Source of the DNA: Vigna angularis | Lineage: Eukaryota > Streptophyta > Magnoliopsida > Fabales > Fabaceae | Length of the DNA stretch: 64,000 bases | Assembly (NCBI RefSeq): GCF_016808095.1 | Contig: NC_068977.1 | Span: forward strand, 11,964,479-12,028,478 | Direction: 5' to 3' | Shown: positions 46,901 through 59,700 of the stretch, in pieces | Layout: each line of letters begins with the position of its first letter | How positions within the stretch are numbered: position 1 is the stretch's first letter | The notes under the pieces: generated by a model | The model's database searches: none | What the model saw: the letters and a program-made list of their open reading frames with translations, nothing else | Told to the model about the DNA's origin: nothing | Position numbers and translations under genes: made by a program

Positions 46901-47633
46901 CAACTTATACCTAGTCCAGGGGAGCCACTTCCTGGTCCTAAATAATATAGAAAACTAGTTGGAAAATTAAACTATTTCACAATTACTTGTCCGGACATTT
47001 CCATTGTACAAGTTTCTAAATTCTTCATGTACAAAACATTGGAATGCAATTATTCACATTCTAGTGTATATTATGCCCCTAGAAAAGGTTTGTTATATGG
47101 TTACAATAATCATACTCGTGGGTTATTTAGATGTCAATTGGACTTGTTCTCCTGAGGAGATCCACTTCCAAATAGTGTCATTATTGGGGACAATTAGATA
47201 TCCTGGAAAAGCAAGAATAAGACTGTAGTAGCAAGATCCAACACAGAAGCAAAATATAAGTTATGGTCTTTGCCACTTGTGAGCTTGTTTGGCTCAAATA
47301 GTTCCTTAAAGAATTGAGATTCCGGGGGTTCACACAAACAACTCTTATCTATGATAACCAAGCTACCCTACATATTTCCTCAAACCCAATATTTCACCGA
47401 AGGACTAAATATATTGAGGTAGACTGTCACTTTATCCGAAAAAGATTGCATTTGAAGACATCACCACTCAATTTGTTTGATGATAAAAAAAAAACACTCA
47501 ATTTGTTAACTCTAATTATCAGTTAGCATATATCTTCACTAAATCATTGTGGGTCCTAAAATTTACTATATTTGTATTAAGTTTTGTTCATATGATTTAT
47601 ATGTACTAGCTTGAGGGGAGTATCAAATGTAAC

Positions 47634-47700
<67 letters not shown>

Positions 47701-50700
47701 GTGTGTGTATATGCCTTGGCCCATTCTTTGTATCTTCTTTGCCTTTGAGATACTTATATACATACATGCTACTCTGTTGTATTAGACACAGATTATTTTT
47801 GTCACTTCACAATATATCTCAACAAAGTTGTTCCTCTTCTAGATAAAAGAACAAACCAAAACACACAAGGAATATGTTTATTATTTTAAAAAAAAAGATA
47901 TACTCAGATGAACCTCACGTATAACTTACAAGTTACAATGATCGGCCCAAAATATAAAAGTTTTATAGAAAGAAGAAATTAGATGACAAACAAATTAATA
48001 ATTGATTAGACAAGTAAAAATTAAAGTTGGTGAACCTGTAGATGTGCTGTACGCAAATCTGCACCACATAAGCTAGAATCTACTAAGCAAGCATCTGCAA
48101 AATAGAAGTTTCAAACAAACTTCAGTTCCAAGTATATTGTTTGATATATCAATGCAGACAAATGCATTTTGCAATTCTGATTACGTTTTTGTGTAACCAA
48201 GGGCATAAAGTAATCCAAATTGAAATATGGTGAAGCGTAAAAAATATAAAGCAATATATGTTGGAAAGTCTCCTAAATTGTGTTACACCTAACTCACTTT
48301 ATTGGAAGCCTTGTTGGAGGATGCCATAATTGCAGCCTTAGGTGGTGGCTTAGTTCCACATCGACTAGAGATATAACTTAAGTAGAGTTTATAAAGTTTG
48401 ACAGTTCTTACCTTCTAAGTTGATTTTATGGGATTTTGTTTGATTCTTAACCTAAATTATACAAAGATATCAGAGTTTATCTTTCATTTATTTTTGGCCA
48501 CCTACATTTGCTATTCTCTTGGTGGATAGGTGTGAGGGAGAGTATTGAAAACTATTTTAATTGCAACAACCCTAGCCCACCTTAATTGATGCTTCCATGA
48601 TTGTAGCCTCAAGGATAGTGGTAGTTTAGTCCCATATTGACTAAAGATACAACTTAAACAAAGATTATAAAATAGTTTTGGTAGGATTGATTCAGGCTTT
48701 GATGCGAGCATAAATGAAGATAATGAGCTAGAACACGCCATACCTAGAAGATTTACAAGAAGTTCTAAATCAACAAAATATTTCTCTTTCTTTCTTATTT
48801 TGTATTTGATAGACTAATAATTTGTAAGGTTTTATTTCTTTTGAAGTGTAATTAGTAATTAGGTGTAGATAGGCCTTTTCAAACCCAAATATCTAGCATA
48901 AATTTTTTTATAACACTTAAAGGGAAAGAAAGGAAACGAAGATGACAATCAAGATAAAAAGGAAAAGACGAGCTTAATTCCCCTTCCTTTGTTTCTCATA
49001 TTTATAATGACATTGGTAGTTTAGATAGAACAATGATAGGGAAGAGAAAAGAATAAGAAAGACCATATTTAGAGTCCTAGATACAGCACACAACAATTGT
49101 TTCTTGTTTTTCCAAGAAATAATATTTCCTCTAGTGAAAACACATTTTTTTTGGAGAGCTTTTGTCCATAAGAGAACCTATCCAATCAGCATCAAAATAC
49201 CCAAAAATTTGAGTATTCCCCGTAATAGAGAGTTGAAAATAAGACTGATTTATTATTCTCAATCATGAAAAATACATTATGATACTCTCTATTTGTAATA
49301 ATCTAATTCTCCTAAAAAGGAAAATAGGGAAACTAGGAAAGTAAAATAAAATAACAGATTATATATCTATTTCCTCTAATTAGGAATATTCTAAAGATAT
49401 TATCTCAAATTACAACACTCCCCCTCAAGCTGGATCATACAAGATTGTATGAACCAAGCTTGGAATAGACAAACCCAATCAGAGATAATGTCAATAAACC
49501 AAATTGCACACACAAACAAATGTAGCCCAGGAGACTCCTCAGCATCATATGGAGAATAATGGACAACAATGGACAACCGTGAACTTGCACCATGAAACTT
49601 CAACTTGGACAACAATGGACAAGAGCGAACTGGCACCATGAAACTGACAACAATGGACAAGAGAGATTTCCATTAGCAATGGATGATGACTTGCAGCAGC
49701 AAACTACAAGAATGGATGAAGGCCTGTAGTGGTGAATCGCAACAAATTGCAGGGACTAGATTGCCATCAATAATGGTGAACAGCAACAAAGCTTCAAGAA
49801 CTTGATTTCCATGAGTAACAGAAGGGAGGCCTTCAAAGGCTAACAGTCACAAACCTATAGGGACTTAACCACCCTAAACAGCAACAAACTTTCAGGGACT
49901 TCACTGCCCTGAGTAGCAAAAAACCTTTAGGGACTTAACTGCCCTGAACATATGGGAGGCCTTCAGGAAACAACTGTCATGCAGAGGCTAACAGCAACAG
50001 ACCTGCAGGGACTACACTACCCTGCAGCGGCTGGAACTTTCTCCTCCTCACGACTAAACGACAAAACGTGAAGGTGGAAGAACTGTACGAGGGACAAATC
50101 TGAATCCCATAACTTCGAAAGAGTCAATTCAGCGGGCGGTCTCAAAGAACAACTCTCAGTTAGCTGTTATAACAAAGCATTGGCAGAAACCAAAAACACC
50201 AAAGATAGGGACTTATGATGGCATCAAAAGGCCAAAGACAGGTTGGAGGTCCAAAGTTTTCTACTGGACTACTCCTAAATGGTGATACTTAACACGGTAT
50301 CACAAGAAGTATGGGCTAAACTCTAGCCCAAGAAGAAAGTTCTCTGCAGGGGCTGAAAAATATTTCCCCTCACGACAAACAACGGGAACGACAGCTAGTG
50401 TACTTCACGAGGCACTCTTAATCTTGACCAAAGAAAACGCAGCAGCTTATTGAGGTGGAAGCAACAAATTGCAGAGGTTACAACAACTGACTACGGTGAC
50501 GGCGACTGACTGCGCCAACGGCTGACTGCGCCGACGCCGACTGTGGTAGCAGCAGAATGAAGCATTGTTGCTTGAGAGACAGAAACGAAGTGAGAACCCA
50601 TTGGTGATAGGGGGAGGAAAGGTCCTGGTTATGATACCAAGTTGAAAATAAGACTGATTTATTATTCTCAATCATGAAAAATACATTCTGATACTCTCTA

Positions 50701-53700
50701 TTTGTAATAATCTAATTCTCCTAAAAAGAGAAATAGGGAAACTAGGAAAGTAAAATAAAATAAAAGATTATATATCTATTTCCTCTAATTAGGAAGATTC
50801 TAAAGATATTATCTCAAATTACAACATAGAGATTGAACAAACAGGGAAACAGTCGTGTGACTGTGTGAAAATAATACTTAATATAGAGTGTTTAGAATGA
50901 TACAATACAGTTTTGCTGTTCTGCCAGACAGAACTTATAGAGACAGAAAAAGTTACGGGCAGTTATGGGTGGTTAAAAACTAGTGTAACCTCCGGAAATT
51001 ACAAAATAAAGAGAAAAAAAAAACAGAAAAGAGATACAACTGAATAGAAAATAAGAGAATACAACTGAAAAAATTGGATTTCAACGGAAAATGTCGTCGT
51101 GGGTTTAATAATAAATTCTAAAGTTAATTTGTTAGCAAAATTTATAAGAATGCACTGCAGGAAACAAAGGGCTTTTGGTGGGAGTAGGTGGAATATAAAG
51201 ACTGCCGCTTTTATAAGTTAGCAATCTTGTACACACGAAAACTGATAGGTTCAAGGGAAACATTTATGTTAGAAGAAATAAAAGGGAGAGACAATTATAA
51301 CTATCTGTGTGTAGGTTTTGTTGTGTCAGACTATTATAAAAGTTTGTTTAGGAGGTGGTTTTTGGCAGTTTTTCGTTGTTTTTGTAAATTCTGAAAAAAG
51401 AATAGGAGTGAAGAGTTTGGTTCTCTCGAATAACCAGAAGTTGTATGTGTTTGGTTTTTCCCACATTGGAGGAAACTTGGTGTACAGTTAGAATAAAGAT
51501 CTGCAGTTTCTAAAGCTTATTTCTTTAGAGGTCTGAATACCTATCATTTGTATACAAAACCTCTTTCCTAGTGAAGTGGGGGCACATTGAAGGTTATGGT
51601 CAACACAAGAATGGAGGCAAGATAGGATGGGTTGGCGAAGATCGTCCAAGACCAATAACATGAGAATAACCGATGGTTCCAGCAGTTAGAAGAGATGATT
51701 CAAGGACTGAGGGGGTGGTTGAACGATTGGCATCCTTTGATCAGCATACAGAGGCCCAAGATTTTGTTGCCAAGGGAGGACATGACGGCAGCCGACATCA
51801 TGAAGGAGGAGGTTCTTTTGGGGTTTCTGCCAAATGGAGGAAGTTGGACATTTTTGTGTTTATAGGAGACGAAGCTTATAGCTGGACCAATAGGCTGGAG
51901 CGGTATTTCCGTTTGAAGGAAGTCTGTGAGGAGGAGAGAATGCAGGCTGTAATGGTTGCTTTGGAAGGGAAAGCTTTGAATTGGTTTCAGTGGTAGGAAA
52001 CCTGCAATTTGCATCCTACATGGGAAGCCTTCAAAGACGCGGTGGTTCGAAGGTTTCAGCCAACAATGTTGCAAAACCCATTCGAAATATTGATCAGGCT
52101 ATGCCAAACTGGACAAGTAGGGGTATATATAGAATAGTTTGAACAATATGCGGGGTTCATGAAAGGAATGCAACAAGATTATATGGTGGGCATCTTCTTG
52201 AATGGGCTGAAGGAAGAAATAAATGCAGAGGTCAAACTAAACGACCCAAAGAATCTAGCTGAGTTAATGATGAAGGCTCAAATGGTGGAAGAAAAGGTTA
52301 GAGTCATCACTAGGGGGTAATCTCTCACTATGTAGCTTCAAAGTAACACCTACAGACAATTGCCACCTACTCGCAGTTACTCAAAGGATAGGAGAAATTC
52401 AGTGGGTTTTAGCAACTCTAACAGAGGAAGTGGAGAGAACAATGGTTGTATGAGCACCATTAATAGTTCTCCTGCTGGGACTCAATAAGGAGGGGCACTG
52501 TTTAGAAAATTGTCCTAAAAAGAATTGCAAGATAAAAAAGGGCTTATGCTTCAAGTGTGATGAGAAGTTTGGGCCTAATCATACCTGTAAAAATAAACAG
52601 CTTCATATGTTGCTTATTTCGGAAGAGGAAATTCAGGAGTTAGGGGAATATGCTGTATATATTCATAAAGAATTTTCAGACTTTCACCTTGAGGATAAGG
52701 TGCATCTTCATGGAGGGGGTGTTGATAGGTTTGATACAGTTTACAAAATAAGGAAAAAAGAAGGTAGTTAATACAGTTGAAAACACCTCCTACCCATTGA
52801 AAACAACTAGGAAGCTACTCCTGCCATCAATACAAAGTTTACTGCTTTTCACCTTGAGGACAAGGTGAAACTTCATGGAGGGGTATTGATAGGTTCAAGG
52901 GAGACGTTTATGTTAGAAGAAATAAAAGGGATAGACAGTTATAACTACAATTGTCTGTGTGTAAGTTTTGTTGTGTCAAACTATTATAAAAGTCTGTTTA
53001 GGAGGTGGTTTTTGGCAGGTTTGTAAATTTTGAAAAGAATAGAAGGAGTGCAGAGTTTGGTTCTCTCGAATAACCAGAAGTTGTATGTGTTTGGTTTTTC
53101 CCACATTGGAGGAAACCTGGTGTACTGTTGGAATAAAGATCTACAGTTTCTAAAGCTTATTTTGTTATAGGTCTAAATACCTATCAAAAACAATATGCTA
53201 GGTATAAAAAATAGGGAATTACATATTACCACAAATTGCACAGTGGGGTATCTTGGAATCAATTCGTATGGGATTTAAGTTAAGTTGATGAATAGAAAAG
53301 AAGTATCAAAATTTGTCATTGCAAATTAAAATCATGAAGGGAAACTCTACTACAAAGCTATAAGATTAGTGATACTCTATGACATGACAGTTATTAATGA
53401 AAGTTGGGGACATAATATGGTTCTGACGATATTGTGATGTTTTGATATAGCCCCATGGGTTGATCAATGTAGCCCACTCCACATAGTGCAAACAGGCTTG
53501 GTTGTGTTGTTGTGTGTATTGGTAGTAACACTCGTATTGGTTTCAGATGTGAGAATTGATAAATACTACAAAGTACATGAAAATAAAATACTTCTACACC
53601 TTGTAGATTTGCACTCTGAAGGCATGCACCAGCTAATAAAGCACCACGAAGGTTTGCCCCAGTAAATTCACATCTTCCCTAGGCAAGAGTAAGAAATTTA

Positions 53701-56700
53701 GAGGCCTGCAAGTATGTGTACAATTGAATGTAGAGTTTTCCGAGTAACTTACTCACGCAAAGTTGCATTGTGAAAAATGGAGGCCTCGGCATCAACATCC
53801 TATGAAATTAAATACACACAGGAAATATTTATTGTTAGATATTTTGCATTTTATGTTAATTAGGCAAACATGACTTTTGATATTGTTTGATATTGGTAGA
53901 TATTTTTTGATATTGGTTTTTAACAATATCTTCTATTTACCATATTTATGTTTGGTTGTCATATATACTTGTATCATTCTTCATTATAAATATATCACCC
54001 TACGCATGTTTTAGACACAAGGGAAATTAATCATATACCTAGTTTTATTATATTCAATATTTTAAATTAAAATTAAATTTATATGCTGAAGTAATTAATA
54101 ATATAGCCAAAATATACATTTTTCTAACTAAACAATATAAGCATGTAGTGTCACAAGTTTTAAAAAGTTATCAAAAAAATATTGTGGTGATAATGATAGC
54201 AAAACAATTTTTTGCCCAATGTTGTACTGTACATCATTTATATCATTTATATTGCGAAGTTAAATATGGGTATTATTGGTTTAGTCATTTAAAGTGGGAT
54301 TTTATTGTCCTCAAGCAAACCAAAGAAAACTTTAGAAGTCAATGAAAAGGGATTTTATTTCAGATCTAATATGCAATGTCCAAATAGGCCGGATCTACTT
54401 TCTAAATTAATAATACCCAAGAATTGTGATTCTGGACAGAACCATACTTACTCGAAACTTTGCACATTGAAGGTTTGCTCGTGAAAAGAACACATTTTTA
54501 AGACAAGCATAGCTGAAATCCACATATGATAAATCCTGAAAATTCATAATAATATGACAAAGATAGTATCAAGATACCAGACATATTATCCAGAAACAAC
54601 AACTACTTTATAAGTAAACTAAGATACTGCTAAAAAACATTCTAGGTCCAAGAAATTACCAGTTTAGAGAGGTCAAGCCCAGAAAGATTAACCCCTCGAA
54701 ACCTTACTTTCTCAGATTGTATACACTTGATGATGTCTGTACGTGTCAACTCTGTATGGAACTCATCAACTTCCTTCTTTTCATTGAGGACAGCATTTAT
54801 TCCATCTATAAGCCCCTGAGGTTTACCAAGTGATCACAGGTTATAGGGTTTTAAAAAGGTCTGAAGTTTCAGTTCCTTTTCCATTTCGTAAAGTAATTGT
54901 GAGTAATCTAGGCAGAGGAATATGACAGATTTCAAGTTTGACATATAGAAACACACACACACTCTTAAAGAATACAAGGAAATAAAGAATTATTTCATTT
55001 GTTTCAATTACAGAAATAAGTGTTGATCTTATATAATCAGAAATATTGCTATAATTATAAGAATAATGAGTTGATCCCACACAATTGGGAATATCTACAT
55101 TGTATATGTATTATTAGGAAATTTATTATTTATTGCTGTATCATAGATTCGTTATCAGATGATGATAAATTTTCTCAATTTATTATATTGATTCCTTTAT
55201 CTCAATATAATTAAAGCATTCGTAATATCTGAAAAATGTATTGTTTCAGCTTAATGTTTCTGTCTTCCCTACAGTTTAACATGGTATATAAAGCCCTTTT
55301 CAAAATATTGTTGGTGCCAATAGACCCACCATCTCTTGGGCATTTTTTATTTTGTGAATCTTTCCTCCCAGGTATGCTGTCACTGTTCCAATGCCCTCTC
55401 CTTAAGTTTTTTTATTTGCTTTTTCTCCTCAAACTTTCCAAAAAAAATGTATTCCAATACCAAATCAACCTCTAAAACAAATTCTCTCATCTTTTCTATC
55501 CATGTTAGTATTGAGAAGATGGACGAATCTAATAACTCACTCCAACCTATTTCTCATCCTCATGAGACGTGTAGGCATGTGCTCTATATACCAATGACCC
55601 ATAACATTTCTACGGTGTGTCAAAATCTCTTAACACTTGTTGCTCCAAAACATTGAGGGTTCTATGTCTACTTATATTGGGCGGCTTCATGTTGTTTATA
55701 TGATTTTAATGAGCTCCTTCCACCATCGGCAAATGTGAAGAAGGAACTTGAGAAGTACATTACGTTCTTTAAGAACTTGATCAGATTTTGGGATCACTAG
55801 TGAATCTTACTATCTCCTTGGTATCATCTACACTCCTCTAAATTTCCCAAGAGATAAACATCAATACACAAATTTCATCTGCAGGAGAAAACACTACCTT
55901 TACATGAAAGAGTAATAATTAAAGATGCTATTGCACCAGTAATTCTAAAAATTGTCCAAAATGTGAACATTGCCATCTCTACAATTAGTAGGTGTTGAAA
56001 GCTGCATGGGCAACCCCCTCATCCACACAATATTTGTCAGGCATCAATTACTGAATCACCAAAATGATCCATCTCCAACAACATTTGAAGACTTTATCAA
56101 ATGGTGTGTGACACTCCAATCCGTAAGTAGCATTGCTGCGATGACACACACTGGTAATCCGTCTACTTGTCTCTCTCAATCTCCCTTTCTTGTTTCCTAG
56201 GTTATTAACTCGTGCAACTAATTACATATCTAGTGATCGTTCTTCTTTTCTCCTTTTTCACTAATGTTGTCGATTTGCCTTTAATAATTATTATTAGTGG
56301 TTCACAAAAACGAGCTTGCAGCTTTGGTAGTACCCAACCCCTCTTATCCCCTACTGTTTGACCCTTTGTTACATCCCTAATTTTTCCCTTTCAATTTATT
56401 GTCTATGACCCCATTGACGCAATCCCATGATATTATCCTCACACTCAACAAAAGTATTGTTATATTATCCTCAAATGTGAGTCATTCTATACTATCTCCA
56501 TCCAATACCATTGGAATGTACATCAACAATATCTCCAATGATGATTCCTGCACAATTAGGACATATCGGGCTAACAAAATTGGAGAAGATGATGTCAAGT
56601 TTAAAACATGTTCAATTATTGATCTTTTCTTCAGTCTTAACAAAAGAGTTTTGCCTTCTTTTTCTTTAGTTCAAAATGATATTTGGGGTCCTTCTCGTAC

Positions 56701-59700
56701 TACTACCTGTTTTGGTTTTAAATATTTTGTTACCTATATTGATGATTATTCTAGATGCACTTGGATTTGGTTAATGAAGAATTGATCAAAAATGTTTTCT
56801 ATATAACAAACATTTTCTAATAAATAAAAAATCAATTTGGTATACCCATGTGTTTTTGGTAGGGACAATGCTCATGAATATTTGTCTAACCAATTTCGTT
56901 AGTTTATAACATCCAATGATAACTTTCATCAAACAACATGTCCTGTAGTCCTTAACAAACTGGAGTAGCGAAAGAAAAAATCAAACATCTTATTAGACTA
57001 CCCAAAAGCTTTTTCTACGTAGTCATCTTCCTCACCATTTTTGGGGATACTACCCTTACGACATGTCATGTCATTAATTGGACGCCATCATCTGTTCTTA
57101 ATGATCACGTACCCCACTCTACCATTTTTCCTCATTCCCCTTTATATAGTCTTCCTTTACGTGCTTTTGGTACCACATGTTGTGTACACAACCTCACACC
57201 TAGTCCAGATAAACTTACTCCCCAATCATTCAAATGTGTTTTGGTACCACATGTTGTTTACATCCCAACTTAGTTGATTCTTTAAGAAGATCAAGTACAT
57301 ATTTACTTTTGAAGATAAAAGTCCCCTTTTCAGAATAAGCAACCAATATTCCAAAGAAATACTCAAGTTCTCCTAACTCCTTCATATCAAATTAGACCGC
57401 CAACTTTTCCTTTATAGTCAATTTCTCTATTTCGTCATCTCGTACAAAATCATACAATGGAAAATCCACAACCAAGGGACCCACCACAAGAGCCATTAGC
57501 TAGAAGAATAAATGAAGGTTGGGCCTCTACTGAAGATAGCACACCCATGAATCTATTTACATGGACCACCTCTTAATGAGCTTGAAGATTGGACCAACCC
57601 ATTTATAGAATAGGAATACACTGAGTTCACAAAACAATTTGGTGGCTAAGGTGGCACACTTTATATCAAACAGATTTTGGTTTATACATAAAGCTACTAG
57701 TCTTAAAGTCCCTGCTCTCAATAATGCAATCTTTGCTTTAATCTGACCTTAATTGAGGATTTTTTTTTACGAACACCTAATCAAGGATTAAGAAGAAAAG
57801 ATCATTCCAGCATTTTCTACTGTATGATTAAGAAAAACAAAAAATGCGAAACTAGATTGGTTTGGATGCAATACTAATGGGGAGCTAAAGGTTCTCGAGG
57901 TATATCTAGTTTTGGGAGTACCTTTAGAGATCATCATACTTCCATTGTGTGTGATTTCTTTTAATATCTTGGTCTTGATAGTGCCTTATATGCAGAGGTG
58001 ATGGGTGTGATTCTTGAGATGGAAATTGTTATCTACAGAGGTTGGAATACCTCTAGATTGAGTGTGATTCTCAACTTCTTATTCAGGCTTCGTCCATTAC
58101 TTCTATTATGTTTTGGAATATTTGTAGTATATTGATGAATCGTTTTGTAAACAGTAATATTATGTATATTCACCTTTTAAATATTTTTAAAGAAGGTAAT
58201 CAATGTGTTGATAAACTTGTTGAGTTTGGAACTAGTCCTCACGGTTATACTTTGTGGGTAATGTTGTTAGCTTCATTTGTTCTGAGATTTTCAAGGATAG
58301 ATTTGATTTACCCTTATATAAGGTTAGAAAATAGTGGATCAGGCTTGGTCTGTCCACTATCTTATTTTTTATTTTCCTCTTTTTTTAACATTATGAGGTG
58401 CCACATATAAATGATGTTCTTTGTGGTGCCAACATAATTGGGATAACAAACAGTACAGTGATGCCTTAACCCTCTCATTTTTATTAACAAAAACTTGGCA
58501 TGGTTTTAAATTCACAATTACAATCAGAATATTGCAATTTCAAAGCACAAGTGTAATTCAAAACCAAGTCGCCTAAAAGGGTATAAATTTCAACTTCAAA
58601 AGCAAAAATTGATAGCAATCACATTCCAATAAAACATAATAGTGCTTACAAGTAGCTGATAGTACTCAGCCTCCCTTAACAATTCTGAGTACTGATATTC
58701 TTCAAGAGTAGGCACCACACCATCCCTTAACCAATTGAGAATGTGCCGAAAGTGTTTACCATCCCTATCAACAAACACATACCCCTGCATCCATCGCCAG
58801 TTACAAATTCAATCCATAACTAAGATCAGATACACAATTAGACAAACATGAAGAATTTTAATTTTAACAGTGATAGAGCATGTATGTATGGGGAACCTTT
58901 CTTCTTGAATTCAGATGTATTTTATGAAAAAAAAAAGTTCGTAAATAAACTGGATAAATTGTGTTTATAGAATAAACTGGATGTTTGGAACTTCAGCTCT
59001 AATTTAGTAAAAACCCTGCTTTTCCAAAACAAATAAGTTGATTTTGTGAATTGGAAAAGTTAGTAGTTTATGATTATTTTCTAACAGTTTTCACATTTTC
59101 AGCTTCGTTCATATGAATACTATTTTTCATAAATAAAAGCTGATGTTTTTGCTGCATCCAAACGAAACTATTTATGTTAAAATAACATTTCAGCATCCAA
59201 ACAAAAAGCATGTTCTGATAATATTCAGTTGTAATAATAATCGATTACACGTATAACGGACACCCTCAAGGTGAAACGCCTTAGGTCTTTAAATCATAGC
59301 CAAAATAGATTTAAATCACTACATGTTGAAATACGGTAGATTCAATCACTGATCCTGTATTCCATTTGAACTTCTCCAAGGACAAAACCTACCGCATTTC
59401 GACACCAAACCAATCAATTTTAATACGGATGGACTAAAACCAATCTTAACCAAATATCAAGAACCTTAAACACATTCTAACTTAATAATAACAACAAATT
59501 GCAATTACCTTGTCAGAATCTTGGCACAGAGTGTGACGGCCACTAAACATGGCGGCAAGCATTGAATCGGGCTCGCGCTGTGTGAGAGTGTCGGTGGTGG
59601 TGCAGAATTTCTTGCCTCCTGCGAATACAATCAATGAAGGGAAGGAAATGAAGGGAAACAGAGTGAGAAAATGGCGTCGTGTTGAGAGAGAAATGAAGGA

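Noticed and set aside
53600..53799. FIP2-like gene broken at exon 6/7
   Set aside because: The first choice of splice sites (C|GTGAGT with cctag|g) gave a stop. Using GA|GTAAGT with gaag|A restores the conserved LRECEF sequence, so the gene is intact.
58596..58790. Stand-alone 64-aa BTB-like gene
   Set aside because: The ORF is exon 3 of the FIP2-like gene plus the first bases of intron 3. The GT donor falls at 58649.
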